A stretch of DNA of 64,000 nt, from contig JBBPFI010000001.1 of NCBI GenBank assembly GCA_037974965.1, positions 310,001-374,000 on the forward strand, in the 5' to 3' direction. The translations under genes and the position numbers were made by a program. The DNA comes from Dacryopinax spathularia (taxonomy: Eukaryota; Basidiomycota; Dacrymycetes; Dacrymycetales; Dacrymycetaceae). A model generated the notes under the pieces. It did not search any database. It worked only from the letters and a program-made list of their open reading frames with translations, and was not told the origin of the DNA. Positions 1 to 11,803 of this stretch are shown one piece after another. How positions within the stretch are numbered: position 1 is the stretch's first letter; each line of letters opens with the position of its first letter.

Positions 1-501
1 TCCGTAAGCGGGGGCTCTAGACATGATGCAACCCCAGAAATCGAATGCAAAGTTCTGCGAGCATTGGCTGATCCGATCGTGATGTGTGACCAAAACTACT
101 GGCGCGAAGGTGTGATCCCGGCGACAACAACCTCGCGCAGGTATTTCGAAGAAATTCCCCGACATCTGATTCCATCGACGGAGATCGTCAAGATATTCGC
201 TCGATCTAGTATGCTGGGCATTTCACACCCCGCGCCACATCACAGAAGCGACGGTGGTGCAGCCCCTCTGCTTAATTTGGAAAGTAAGGCGCTCGACGCC
301 TGCCGCAGAAGGTTCACGCGCGCGCACAATGTCTCAAGTCACACGGTGAGACAACAAGACATTTGATTCTCTACAGCTAGACAGACAGGATGACGACGGA
401 TAGGGAGAGTACGGAGATCCGGAGGGCGGGGCGGGGCGGGGCGGGCCTAGTCCACGCTAGTCCAGACTCGTTTAAAGTTTCACCCTGTTGTGCGCGAATA
501 G
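1..501. other. left edge, non-coding, 3' flank of TCTP
   Basis: No coding region can be supported here. A short open frame at 64-366 has no recognisable domain. The stretch next to position 502 is presumably the 3' untranslated region of the minus-strand TCTP gene and contains a short GGGGC-repeat run near 425-445. Confidence 0.4.
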
Positions 502-1680
502 TCAGCGATTGGTCCGGCACGGGTTTTGGGGCGCAAGATAGACGTACTCCTTGACGCCATCCTTCCAGACGATGAAATAGGGCTGTACGACCATACGTCA
601 GCTTGGCTGTTCTAGAGCTCTTCACAACAAAGGGAAGCGGCCACGCGTCGAAAAATAGGGGGACCAATGCCCGAGGAAAGCGCGGAAGCGCGCATGCCGA
701 AGCGAAGATGTGGCACGGCGGAAATGAAGACTGTTGACTCACCGTGACGCCGTCCTCGCGGTAGTTCAGCAGCAGGACCATCCCGTCCGGGTTCATCGAC
801 TCCCCGGTATAGAACTCGTAGTCCTTGAAGTTAGCCACGACCTTCTTAGCGTACGCCTGGGCACCCTTCTCGAACGCCTCCACGCGCTCGGGGGCGTGCT
901 CCGCAAGGTAGGCCTTGATGGACTTCATGTAGCCCTAGAGATTAGAATAGACGCCGGGTCAGTTTCGCGTCCGACAAGAAGATAGGATAAATGTGATAGA
1001 TCGGGTAGGTGCGTGTAGGAGATGCTGGGAGGACCGCGGAGGTCGGGAAGGGGCAGCATCAATGCCACAACGGTGGAGCAGTCGCCGTGGATCGCCCTTG
1101 GGCACGCAGATCGACGGTAACGACGTCTCTTGCTTCTAGCGCCGGCGCCTCCTATCCGTCAAGCGCCCCAGTCCGCCGTACGCCGCCGTGGCGTCCCAAG
1201 GGAGCACCCCAAAACTTCCCAACGCCGAAAGAAGCCAAAATCCGACCACAAAGCCGAAATGGGAATGAATGCAACCGAACGCACCTTCAGATACGTCAAA
1301 TAGCTCTTCTTGTCGAAGCTCGTCTGCTGGAGACGGAAGGAGTAGACGACATTGTTGACCTGCTGAACGCCATCCTCGACCTGCTCCTCCTGCTCCTCCG
1401 CGCTCGCGTTCGCGCCAATGTCGACATCGCCCTCCTTGACGGTGATCAGCTTTGAGTCGATCTCGTAGACGATGTCGTCGACGAGCTTGGGGTCGAAGGC
1501 GTCGGAGAAGATCTCGTCGCCGGTGATACTATGGCCGAGGGGTTAGCATACAGTTGGTGCGGGAGCCGAGTAGGGGCGCAGGGGCGTAAGGGGTGATACG
1601 CACACATCAGTGTAGAGCAACACTGCAACGCAACGAGTCAGCCCGCCGCCACCAAACCCCTTGTAAGACGAATACGCACT
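502..1680 (-). CDS. TMA19: translationally controlled tumour protein (TCTP/TMA19)
   Basis: TCTP is a small cytosolic, ribosome-associated protein involved in growth and stress signalling. Five exons fit: 1680, 1622-1604, 1528-1285, 934-743 and 582-502, giving 178 aa (family about 167-172). The start reads [18 protein letters not shown], and the TCTP signature around IGANAS follows; the fourth exon carries the conserved YMKSIKAYL and NPDGMVLLL-type stretches, and the last exon has [14 protein letters not shown]. The initiation codon is split by an intron: A at 1680, TG at 1622-1621, with a consensus GTGCGT donor and CAG acceptor (57 nt). No in-frame unsplit ATG is present nearby. The last nine or so residues after KEYV are not typical of the family, so a small 3' exon difference is possible. 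Confidence 0.9.
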
Positions 1681-2579
1681 GGTTGGTTAGACGAAGTGGT
1701 TGACAGTACAAATGCACAGATGCAGACAACGAGCAAGAGAAAAGAGAGATGCAAAGAAGATGCAAAGCTGAAGACTTTGGTGTCAGGTCGTCCCGCAGGG
1801 GTCTATAGCCGTCCTCGAGGCACCCCACCGCCCACAGAGAGCCAGCGCGCCAATTTTCGCAACGGGTCTTTTTTGGCACGTGCTCGGCTACCCGCGCACA
1901 AAATCTCCCCAACTGGCACCAGGCAGCGACTCCCTCCTAAGCTCAAGGTCTGACAATACCAATGCTCTACAGCCTGCTCTTGTCTATCTATTTGACGGGG
2001 CAGTAGACTACCTGTGGGGCTATGGCGATGACCGAGAGGAAGCGCTAGGGAGGGATATAATGCTTGTCTCTGCTTTTTTTGCGGTGCGAGAGGAGCTTCG
2101 CTTTCCTCCGACAGCTGGTTCACTAATGGAGTGACTCTGTTTCACTTTCGATCTTTGCAAGGCGGTTGGGCGGTGGTTGCTGGACGGTGCGATATGGGTG
2201 GACTAGTACTGTTTGGGATTGGTTGGGGCGAAGCTAATAAGTTTGTCGGGATATTTACCGAATTTAACAAGTCGCCTGCGGCGATACAGTGAGCAATGGC
2301 GCACACCAATTCTCATTAACGTACATAGTGCTTTCGTTCCAAGAGAGCAGTTTGCGAGATGGTGATCGGAGTATCTTATGTCTAGCGAGGACATGCTTTG
2401 ATCGACTCCGGTTTGTTATGATCCACCTGGGAAATGCATTCGTAAGACACCTCTTCTCGCAAAGATTGTCGATCACGGCCATAGCACAGGATCTCGATTA
2501 TCCGGTACTGGTACATTCCAATGAGGGCATATAGCAACACTTGTTATTACACTAGACGCACATCCCCTCAGACAAGACA
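1681..2579. other. intergenic, probable TCTP promoter and 5' UTR
   Basis: About 900 bases lie between the TCTP start and the stop of the next minus-strand gene. The part nearest 1681 should hold the TCTP promoter and leader. I see only short scattered open frames with no domain signal, and no repeat or RNA gene. Confidence 0.4.
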
Positions 2580-3224
2580 TCACAGAAACACGCCCCCATC
2601 CTCCTCTTCTCCCCCTCCGTCGCCCAGCCCCGGCTCAACATGCCCATCCCCATTCCCATTCTGTCTCGCAGCTCGATCGCCTGGCGGCTCAGCCCCGTTG
2701 GTATGAGGTGCCGTCGTCGTCGGTGAGACCCGGGGAACGGGTCGACCGTTCATCGTTAGCACCGCTGGGTCGTAGTGCCCACTTGAGAGGGCGCCGCCTT
2801 TCCTCTCTATGGCGGTTTGGAGGATAGTGATACGTTCTTCTTGTGCTGCTCTGTGGAGAAATCAGCACGCTGTCTGCCTACCACACTATACTTCACAGAG
2901 AAGCGGGGGCGACAGCGACGGTGGGTGCAAGCAAGCAAGAGGGAGGAGGGGACGTACATCGCACCCTCATTCTCCTCTACCGCACCTTCGACCTCCAAAT
3001 CCCGCTCCTCGCTCTCCCTGATATGTTCCCTCAGCGCTTCCTGGGACGACCGTAGATGCCTGATAGAGTTCTGCAGCCGAGCGATCTCTGATACTCGTCA
3101 GCTTTCCTGAGAGCATGATGAGTGATGCAGAGGGTCACGGACCTTGGGTGAGGGTGGTGAAGGGAAGGAGGACCGCTTCGTCTAGCGTGAAGGGGTGGGA
3201 GTGCTTGGGTGTTGGGTCGGCCAT
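2580..3224 (-). CDS. small coiled-coil protein, unrecognised
   Basis: Three exons (3224-3143, 3087-2958, 2850-2580) give a 160-aa protein. It begins MADPTPKHSHPFTLDEAVLL and continues into a charged helical segment (about residues 28-90) rich in E, R, L and Q with heptad-like spacing, e.g. EIARLQNSIRHLRSSQEAL and then ENEGAIAAQEERITILQ. This suggests a coiled coil. The C-terminal 60 residues are low-complexity (P, T, G, E) and probably disordered. Both introns have good GT/AG ends and the frame joins exactly. I do not recognise the family; a small adaptor or complex subunit is possible but not shown. Confidence 0.6.
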
Positions 3225-3639
3225 GCTGTCCTTCCGTCCAGATTGCTAGAGGACTACGTTCAAAGCCGGACAACGCGCTCGAGAGGGTATGTATGCTCTT
3301 CGCTGACCCACGACTCACAAACGACGCGTCATCTCCGGCCGGAGCCGAGGTTCATCCACTACGTTCCAAGCCAGAGCTGTCGATCGCCCGATCACGAGAA
3401 GGGCGCACGTGCATGACGTCTTAACCCCAACCTCCCGCCCAGAGACAGAGACGTGGGGAAACGCCCACCCGCTGACGCCGGCCGATGGGTCGTCAGCCGT
3501 CCGCACAACGTTCCGTTCCGCCCTCTCCCTTCCACCGATCAAACGAGCTCGTCGTCTCTGTCCTCCTCTCTCACACGAGCCATTAACTACCTCTCTTGTG
3601 AACGCTTGCTAGGATCTTGTTCTGCCTAATTGGAGAAGC

Positions 3640-4832
3640 ATGCCGCCCATCGCCCTCCCTCCGTTCTTGATCGACGTGCCGCGCAACCCGGTCCTCGCGG
3701 TTGGGATCCCCATCGCGCTCGGATGCCTGAGCGGGTTCCCGACGTTCAACGTCGTCAATTCAAGCTGGTATAACGTGCGTCTCTTCCCTTTCCATGTATT
3801 CCAGTCGCGCATATAGCACGCGTCGCAGTCCGGCTACCTTACCTATCGCTCGTCTTTCCACGCGGTGGCAGAGCAGCGGTGTCTGGATTGGGCTTGATGG
3901 GTCGGCGAGGTGCATATATGCTCATTCTTGTCTGCAGGGCCTGAAGTTCCCCCCCGGACGTCCGCCCCGCCAAGTATTCCCCATCGTCTGGCCAGTCCTA
4001 TACGCCGGTATGTCCCCCTCTCCCCCCTCAACCCCCATTACTACCACTGCATAGCGCATACATGAACTAATCTCGCTTACTAGCAATGGGCTGGGCCTCC
4101 CACCTTGCTGTCCGGGCTCTGGATACTTCCCTTTCCCCTTCTACCGCGACGGACGCGCAGGACGGGCTGGCGCTCTATTGGTCTCAGCTGGCTTTGAACT
4201 TGGCTTGGACGCCGATTTTCTTCGGGTTCAAGAACGTGCGTTATTCCCTCGCTCCCCTACTTTATCGCACACTCGCAGTGGCCGCTACCTGCTGGTAGCA
4301 GCCGCTGCGAAGTGAAGAGAAAGAAGGGGCGATTGAGGAGTCGGAGTTCTGACATGTATCGCAGAGACTTGTGGGACTGCTTGACCTTACGGCGCTTACC
4401 GGGACGGCGTACTATTTGACTGTACGTCCTTTCCTGCCAACCTTTCCCTTATAACTCTGCTTTCTCTACCATCTCAAGTTCCTCGCATTTTGATCTCCCT
4501 CCTTGGGCACCTCTCCTTTCTCGTCCACCTTCTGAAAACTCTGCTTCTGTTTCTCCCCATCGCCTTCCTCTCTCCTTCTTCTCCCTTGCTCCCGCCGCAC
4601 ATGCTGACGTCTTCTTGCGCGACAGTACAAACTCCATGGCCCCACGAACGGCCAGTCAACCTACTTCCTCGCACCCTACTGCGCCTGGCTCACCTACGCA
4701 ACCTACCTGAACGGCGGTGTTTGGTACCTCAACCGCGTAAGTCTCGCTATTTTGCATTTCCTGCCGTAGAACAGTGGGCTAACGCGTGCGGTTCAGAACT
4801 ACGAGCTCAAGGGCAAAGCCAAGGACATCTGA
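3640..4832 (+). CDS. TspO/MBR family membrane protein
   Basis: TspO/peripheral benzodiazepine receptor proteins are five-helix membrane proteins that bind tetrapyrroles and sterols; eukaryotic members are often in the outer mitochondrial membrane. Six exons (3640-3774, 3938-4007, 4084-4235, 4365-4421, 4626-4736, 4797-4832) give 186 aa, close to the family length. Visible family marks: an early hydrophobic helix, then KFPPGRPPRQVFPIVWPVLY followed by AMGWASHLA, ALNLAWTPIFFGFKN, and a last Trp/Tyr-rich helix. It ends KGKAKDI. Intron 1 (3775-3937) contains a perfect GCATATATGC 16 nt before the acceptor. Confidence 0.85.
3912..3921. repeat. GCATATATGC palindrome, TspO intron 1
   Basis: Perfect copy, 16 nt upstream of the acceptor. 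Confidence 0.7.
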
Positions 4833-5792
4833 GCGAGTTGTGGCAGGATGACCGCGATCCGCTTGCTGACGCATGTAGGTGGCGGAAGACTCAAAATGTT
4901 ATTTGCATGTATTTGCATGAAGTGAATACTAATCGATATTCTTTTTGTTGCTGTGCAAACCTGGCCGTCGAGAAAGGGCGCTGCAGTCTGAGGTGAGGGT
5001 GGGTACTAAGGAACCTGCAGAGAAGCCGGAGCATGCAAGGATGACAGAGAGTTGATGAGCGTGTTGAGGAGGGATGACCGCGCCGTGTTGGCTGTATCCG
5101 CCGTGTGTCTGATCGGGAGACAATCTCCCTCGATGAGGGCTCCTGTCCAATCGCCTCTACCCACGTGGTTCAACTCTACTCTCCAAGATCGTACATTCCG
5201 CAGGCGGTAGGAGGATTGCTGAGTTACTAGAAGCGCGGAGCGAGCAGTGAATGTGCATGTCTTGACAGATTCTCTGTGTATGGTGATCGGGAAAGAGACC
5301 GCAGAGCTCCGATGGTTGCAGTACTTATCATATCCCTCCCACGTGGTTCAACTCTACCGTACAGTATCTAATCATACACTGGCATTCCAGATGATGTCGA
5401 AAGTCAGCTGCAGCGATCGAGACGAAATTTACATTGTCTGATCGAGACATGATCGTAGATCGGCAACCAGGGTTAATATTGGGTTATCACATATCTTCAG
5501 GAGAAAGTCAACTCTACTGTCTTGAATTGCGCATTCCAAGGCCTTAAAATGCCAAAGTATCCTGCTAGTAGTGAAGTACAGTCGTGAGGAAGTGAGACTC
5601 GGCCGCACACGGCTCGGAGGGCGGGTGTGCGGCCGATCGGGGCGTCTCCTAAAATAGCAACCCCGCATAAGGCTGTTGAGGGTGGCGATCCCTTCCCAGC
5701 ACATCCTCCCCTCACCGTCTCACATCTCTTCCTCACAACACCCCTCCCTCTCCTCCCTCCGTCACCTCCTTGCCCTTTTGGGCCAACGAGCG
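4833..5792. other. intergenic, with a 19-bp direct repeat
   Basis: This holds the TspO 3' flank and the FEX promoter. The only structure seen is a 19-bp direct repeat starting with the palindrome CCACGTGG (5161-5179 and 5339-5357). From about 5690 the sequence is a pyrimidine-rich C/T tract typical of a fungal 5' leader. Confidence 0.45.
5161..5357. promoter_or_regulatory. pair of CCACGTGG-containing repeats
   Basis: CCACGTGGTTCAACTCTAC occurs exactly at 5161-5179 and again at 5339-5357. The first eight bases are a palindromic E-box, a known bHLH-factor type of site. Placement 430-630 bp upstream of the FEX start fits a promoter element; the function is inferred. Confidence 0.35.
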
Positions 5793-7758
5793 ATGGCTCC
5801 TGGCAGCTCCCCCTCCCGCTCCTCCCACCCAACCCTCCCTTCACCAGTACTAACAGAAGCTCACGACCCCCCTCACTCCTCCGCAACAGACACAGTCTCC
5901 CCCACTCACCTCCTCGCTCGTCGTCTGAGCACCCGGCTCTTCCCGCCGCAAGAGGGGATCTCCACATCCACATCCGCCACGCCCACGCCTCCGACCAACA
6001 ACGATGACTCGAGGGACGAACAACCAGCGGAGGAGGAACATGAGCTCGTACCGCCTCTACGGTTAGAGAGGATGCTGACGAGTTTGTCGGCGACGAGGGC
6101 GGCGGAGGAGTTGATGGCCGAGAACGAGGAGGCGGTCGAGGATAGTCCGGACGACGAGTTCCCGCCTCAAGCCGCTATTGAGCCTCCTTCCACATCGGAC
6201 CCGTCCTCTGGCTCTGGAGGGTCGGACGGGACAGCAGTGTCGGACTCTGCTGCTCCGCCTAGGAGAAGAGAGTCGCTCTCCTCGCGCGTCTTTAGGCGGT
6301 TCTCGACTACCAGCCGACCAGGAGAAGGAGAAAGCGAACTGGACGCCCTGGGCCGACCAAGGATGAGACGAAAATCCCTAAGTGAGAAATTCGTCGAAGC
6401 GCAACAGGGCAACCAAGGCATCCCCGTCCCGTCCCCTCCTTCGCCCACCTCCCACCCCGTACCCCTTGCCGCCGCCGAACGCGCAGCTGGGTGGACACAC
6501 GAGCGACCCGAGTCTCCAAGTCCGAGCGAGGCGATCGAGCCTCCTCCTGCGCGGGTGAGGAGCTACCACCCGCTCGCGCTGGAGATGCTGGTGCTGCTTA
6601 TGCCGGGGAGCGTGTTTGGTGTGCTGGCGCGGCTGGGGCTGACGGCGCTGGATACGTATGATGGGCAGGGGGTGTTTGCGCTGGCGTGGGTGCAGGGGGT
6701 GGGGTGTCTTGTGATGGGGGCTTGTGTGGGTTGGAGGGATCAGATTACGGCTTTGTGAGTCGAATACTTCTCTGCTGTTCTCTCGCGAGAGTCCAATGTA
6801 TGCGGCATAGTCATCCACCGCTGTATACGGCGATCGCGACTGGCTTCTGTGGTAGTTTGACAACGTTCTCGAGCTGGATGTTGGACGTTTTTCTGGCTTT
6901 CTCGAATGGGTATGGGTATGATCGGATATGGATATATGATGTGCGTCACTCCTTCCTCACCCTTCGTTCCTACGTTCCTATCCTCGTGCTCTTGCTGCTG
7001 CCACAAAATTCTTACTTCTTACTGGATTTTGCTTGATTATCTTTGGGGTTGGTGGCTCCGCTGAAGTGTATGCTAACCCCCGCTCGCAGATAATGGACGG
7101 CCTCACCCGAACATTCATAACATTCGCCGTCTCGCTCTGCGGCCTCTCCCTGGGCCTGCACATCGCATCGTACGACCTAACACACAACCACCTCCTCCGC
7201 CGTCTGGGGAAAATCCACATCTCCCTCCCTCTGCGGCTCTTCCTCGTCTCCGCTTCCCTAGTGATCTACCTGCTCTGCATACCGATGTACTTTGTCCTCT
7301 CGCCCCGCTTTCGCCCACTCGCGACGTCCGCGCTGCTGTACTCGTTTCCGGGGACGCTGATGCGGCATATTCTGGGCACGCAGCTGAACGGGAGACATCC
7401 GTATTACCCGCTAGGGACGTTCCTGGCCAACGCGCTCGGTACGGCGTTCCTGGCGATCTTTCATGCCATCCAGCGCTTGCCGCCTTCCTCGTCCTCGGCG
7501 GGCGCAGGTCCGATAGGAGCGACGTCCTGCGTTGTGCTGCAGGGGCTGATTGATGGACTGTGTGGGTGTCTGAGCACGGTTAGCACTTTTGCGGTTGAAG
7601 TGCGTGGGATGCAGGGACGGGGGAAGGCGGGTAGGAGGGCGTGGATGTATGCTGTTGGGAGTTGGGTGACGGGGCAGCTGTTGATGGTTGCTATTTTGGG
7701 AGGGAGTACGTGGGGTGGAGGGGCGAGGGAGGGATATTGGTGCGTTAATAGGCTGTAG
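5793..7758 (+). CDS. FEX1: fluoride exporter FEX (dual CrcB domain)
   Basis: FEX proteins export fluoride across the plasma membrane and are fused tandem CrcB/Fluc domains. Three exons (5793-6754, 6811-6940, 7090-7758) give 586 aa. The first CrcB half starts near residue 259 (YHPLALEMLVLLMPGSVFGV) and carries GFCGSLTTFSSW across exon 2. The second half carries GRHPYYPLGTFLANALGTAF and GLCGCLSTVSTFAVE. These two G-x-C-G-x-x-(S/T)-T motifs are the family hallmark. Hydrophobic segments fit about eight to nine helices. The first about 258 residues are an S/P/E-rich, probably disordered extension, which makes the protein longer than the roughly 375 aa of yeast FEX. The start is the first ATG of the frame. 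Confidence 0.9.
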
Positions 7759-8019
7759 ATGATGTGAGCGACGGATAGACGTGCGGAAGGTCCTTAAGGT
7801 GACAGTAAGTGCCGGATTTTATCTTGGGTGGATGGAAGCTGTATCGATATCAAGGAGAATGATACCATTAATGTCACGTCAGGAGTAATCAGTCATCGTC
7901 AATGTCGTACAGGTATCCGCCATCAAGCCATGTGCATCTTCAAGCCCAAAGTACTGTATCGTATCGTCCCATACACAAACACCACAGCGTGGGCATCATG
8001 TCATCCCAAGCACGGGGAC

Positions 8020-9458
8020 CTACAGCACGTCCTCCTGCCAGTCCCAGTCATCTTCATCTTCACTATTCCATTGCACGGCGAGTCTATTGTTCTTCGTCTC
8101 GTTGTCCGCTGTCGTGGGGTATGTCGTGGTGGGAACGGCAGGGGCAATCTTGTCCGGCCAACGGACTTCGCGTTGTTTGTCGAGCGGTTCCCCGGATGCC
8201 ATGGAGATGAGCGCTTCGAGCGTCCACTATAATTATATCAGCTAGTGCGCTCGTTAGAAGAGAGTAGACATACATGGGCGTCGTTTCCCGCATTATGCCA
8301 ACCACCAATCTTGTTCACATCCGCCAAGCGCATAAGCTGGCACATCCGCTCCAGCTGTCTCGAGATACGATGATTCCCTTCAAGCGCCTTGAACAGCTCC
8401 TGCGTATCGATCGTAAACAGATTTGGGAGCTCGGCTTCCTTTAGCGGCTCGGCGTTCTTGGGCCGTGGGGTGGGGACCGTCGCAGGCAGGTCGTGGGCAA
8501 TCGTGGTGATTGGGACACCGCACATGTTCAGGTAGGTCCGATCGCCCGCGCCGCCGTGAAGAACGAGGTAGAGGGGGCCAGGCATACCATTGGTGTAGAC
8601 GAAGTCGTGTACCCGCTTGCGGAACTCGGCATCCTTGATGATTTCGGAAGTGCCGAACTTGTAACCCTGCATATATGCGCTTAAGTTGAGTACGGAACGA
8701 GTCACGAGTAGGTAGATGAGCTTACACGGCGATTCTCTTTAACGAATTGCCCGTTGAGCAGATTCATGTTCTCCTCAACACACCAGTGGCCATCCTCGCG
8801 GACTTCCTTACCCTTCTTGTCCCACGTCAAGAGCGAGTAGCCAAATTCGGTGAGCGCATGATGGTCGTATTCGAAGCTCTCGAAGTCGATGGCAGCCCAG
8901 ACACCTTTCTTCGCCTGGAAGGCAGCGCGCACGCGCTCGAACATGGTGCGGAGGTCCGTGAGTCCTCCCGGAGAAGTCTTAAGGCGCTTGCTGTGATAAA
9001 TTAAATGAGCATATATGCGGCGAAACGAGCGCATACACGTACTTGAACTTGGACAGATCGCGTATCGCGTGCTTCAGTTCCTTGCCCGTGAGATACACGA
9101 CTGGAGAGACGCTCTTGACTTGGCCCTCGAGGATCAAGTACTCAGTCGAAGGAAGAGGGATGTCCCCCAACGATTCGATCACCTTGGCCGCATGAAGCCA
9201 GTAGCGCATATACTCAAGTTGCTTGCTGGAATAGCAGAGTCTCTGTTCGCCGTTGGGGATAGTGAGAAGGTAGAGCTCGACGCCCTTGGATCCGGGGTGC
9301 CAGGGGTGATCGGGGTGCACCATCGCGTCGGCGTTGAGGAAGGCCTTCATCGCGTTGCGACCGCGTTCGGAAGGGATAGCCTTGGACCACTCCCACTGGA
9401 CGTCGGTATAGCGGTAGTAGCCATGCACGGCGATCTTATCACAATCGGGCGCGACCAT
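8020..9458 (-). CDS. Gfd2/YDR514C-like protein with RNase H-like exonuclease fold
   Basis: Four exons (9458-9043, 8990-8726, 8666-8274, 8226-8020) give 426 aa. The C-terminal two thirds resembles the Gfd2/YDR514C family: GVWAAIDFESFEYDHHALTE looks like the Exo I motif of a DEDD nuclease (D-x-E), and GGWHNAGNDAHWTLEAL resembles Exo III (H-N-A-x-N-D). Between them lies GPLYLVLHGGAGDRTYL. The N-terminal domain (MVAPDCDKIAVHGYYRYTD) is not recognised. The tail is acidic and Trp-rich. Two introns contain a perfect GCATATATGC; in the second it lies directly at the 3' splice site. The family is linked to mRNA export in yeast (Gfd2) and to an uncharacterised nuclease fold; the activity here is inferred. 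Confidence 0.75.
8669..8678. repeat. GCATATATGC palindrome at a 3' splice site
   Basis: Perfect copy in intron 2 of the Gfd2-like gene; on the coding strand it reads straight into the AG acceptor (GCATATATGCAG). Confidence 0.7.
9009..9018. repeat. GCATATATGC palindrome, intron 1 of the Gfd2-like gene
   Basis: Perfect copy, about 18 nt upstream of the 3' splice site on the minus strand. Confidence 0.7.
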
Positions 9459-9695
9459 GATATCAGAAGTATAGCTGGTGGGTATGTTTGTGGGTATGAA
9501 GGTGATGGTTATAAGGAGAGAAGCGATGAACGAGAAGTGTGGCGAAGTCCCAGTCTCAGGCGGCGTTCGGGCGGCAATAAACGCGTCTAAGTCACCGCGG
9601 AGGCATTCATTATCGATCGCGATTACTCCTAGGGTCTCGCCTTCTTCTCCTGTCTTGCCTCCCCAGAGGGACAGCGCTCTCCGCGCTGAACCACC

Positions 9696-11579
9696 ATGTT
9701 CAAACCGCTGGGACTGTTCTCAGACATACAATGTCCGGAGAAACTGTCTTGTCACCGAAATCCATGCCCCTTTTCACACAAGGATCCGATCGTTGGGCAG
9801 TCTCGCGCATCGCCCTCTCGCGCGTCACCGTCTCCTGTGCCACCATCGCCGTCAACGCCAACCCGCGAACGTGTGATTCAGAGGAAGGGGTCTCCGATTC
9901 CGGCACCTCAGACCGACAAGGTCATTCCCGCCAAGAGACATTCCGATATCAAAGCGGCGGAGCAAGGACCGCCGAGGAAGCTCAAGGCTGTTGCTGCTTC
10001 GTCTGTCCCGGAATCCCCAGCATCGACTGTACCGCCTCGACGACCAGTCCCAGTCCCGGTCCCTGCGGCGGTAGCTGGATCTCCTGTACGTCCCTCTCGC
10101 CACATATGAGTTCGCTTACTTGAGCTTGCTATAGACAGGGCCGCCTGTCCTCGCCATCAATGCTGCCAACTCCAAGATACCCATGAAGGATAGGCAGACG
10201 ATGGTGTCGAGGCTGTGGGAAGAGTTCAGCAAGCTGTATGCTAGTATCAAGCCCGATCCTGGGCCTGATCTTGCGAGGGATCATGCGCTTAAGCAGGAAG
10301 CTGAGGTGTATGACAAGACGAATAAGATGACCTACCGGAATGTGCGCATATATCTGCAGTCCCGTGCTGGTCATGTATACTAACCCAGTACATAGGCTGT
10401 AATCACGACGATTGCCGGGCTCAAGAAACGAATACCGCCTACATCTGTAGCGCATCCATCTGTCGGAACAGAGTCACAAGTCGCAGCCAAACTACGAGAA
10501 TCCCAATCCCTCGCTGCTCTAGTCGTCACCGCCGCCGACCTCGAACCCGCCGTTATGACGAAAGAAGAGATGGCCAAATGGGAGTACGTCGTGGATGCAC
10601 CCGAAGGACCCGGCGGTACCCGAATACATGACGAAGGCCTTGCTCGGACGTGCGAGCGCTGCAAGACCGAGTTCATCGTGAAAGGCGAAGGGTTCGACAC
10701 GACCGAATGCCGCTTTCACTGGGCACGGCCGAGGACGCAGAAGGTCGCGGGCGGGAAAAGGGAGAAGTTCTACGCATGTTGTCAGTCGACGGACTCGAAC
10801 GAAGGGTGTCAGCTTGGGGCACATGTCTTTCGTGAGACGTCGGCGGAGGACTTGCATGCGAGGCATCCGTTTACGCCTACTGCGCCGTTCGCTGCTGATA
10901 AAGCTCATGGGAGCATGCTCGATGTTGTCGCGCTCGATTGCGAGATGATCTATACCACGCAAGGGATGAGCTGTGCGCGGGTTACGGTGGTTGATGGGAA
11001 GGGCGATGAGGTGCTTGATGAGCTTGTACGGTTGGACGAGGGTGTTAAACCATTGTGAGTGTTCGTTGTAGGCTATATGCTCGAGGTTCGCTAACTCGCG
11101 GCGTTTGCAGAGACTATAATACAAGGTTCTCTGGTATCAAGAGCCTTGACGACGCCGTCCTAGACCTCGAAGGCGTCCGCTCCGCCCTCTCGCACTTCAT
11201 CGGCCCATCAACAATAATCATCGGCCACGCACTCGAAAACGACCTCAAGACGATGCGTATGCTGCACTACCGAGTCGTCGACACAGCCGTAATCTTCCCT
11301 CATCACCAGGGTGCTCCGATCCGGCATGCGCTGAGAGAGCTCGTGAAGGTGCATTTGGGACAGCTGATCCAGACTGCGGGGGCGGAGGGACATTCGAGTT
11401 TGGAGGACGCGAGGGCGTCGTTGAATTTGGTCAAGTTTTGGGTGAAGAGGGAGAGGGAGAAGCGGGCTGCTGGTGTTGGGACTGGGTCGACTTCTGCTTC
11501 TGCTTCTGCTTCTGCTTCTGCGGCGAACAAGGCGGGAGAGAGCCAAGCCGTGGATGGGAAGGAGACTAAGACGGCTTGA
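9696..11579 (+). CDS. REX3: RNA exonuclease, REX3/REX1-type (DEDDh)
   Basis: Four exons (9696-10085, 10135-10341, 10396-11054, 11111-11579) give 574 aa. The N-terminus has a CCCH-like finger (CPEKLSCHRNPCPFSH), as in Rex3-type proteins. A central CxxC...C/H segment follows (CERCKTEF ... CCQSTDSNEGCQLGAHVF). The nuclease domain shows Exo I (VALDCEMIYT), Exo II (GHALENDLKTMRMLH) and Exo III (GHSSLEDARASLNLV), the DEDDh catalytic set. Yeast homologues trim the 3' ends of MRP RNA, U5 snRNA and rRNA. The C-terminus is a low-complexity (SA)n tail. Intron 2 begins GTGCGCATATATCTG, a one-mismatch relative of the intron palindrome. REX3 rather than REX1 is favoured by the N-terminal finger. Confidence 0.85.
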
Positions 11580-11803
11580 ACAATAGGAAGGAAGGAATGC
11601 ATATGGAATGTTGGGTCAATGATACCAGAGATATCCTGCAATACCACACATGTATAGTAGCAATGTATCACCATCACTCATGACACTCATGTCCAGCGAT
11701 AAATCCGATGGATTTTGGTAAAAGCATAGCACGCATAGCCCATACACCATATGCAGTACTACATGGAACCGGCACCAGCCAGCAGCAATGCAGAAGACAC
11801 GAT

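Noticed and set aside
5676-5792. Upstream extension of the FEX frame
   Set aside because: It opens with TTG and has no ATG before 5793; the sequence is C/T-rich leader.
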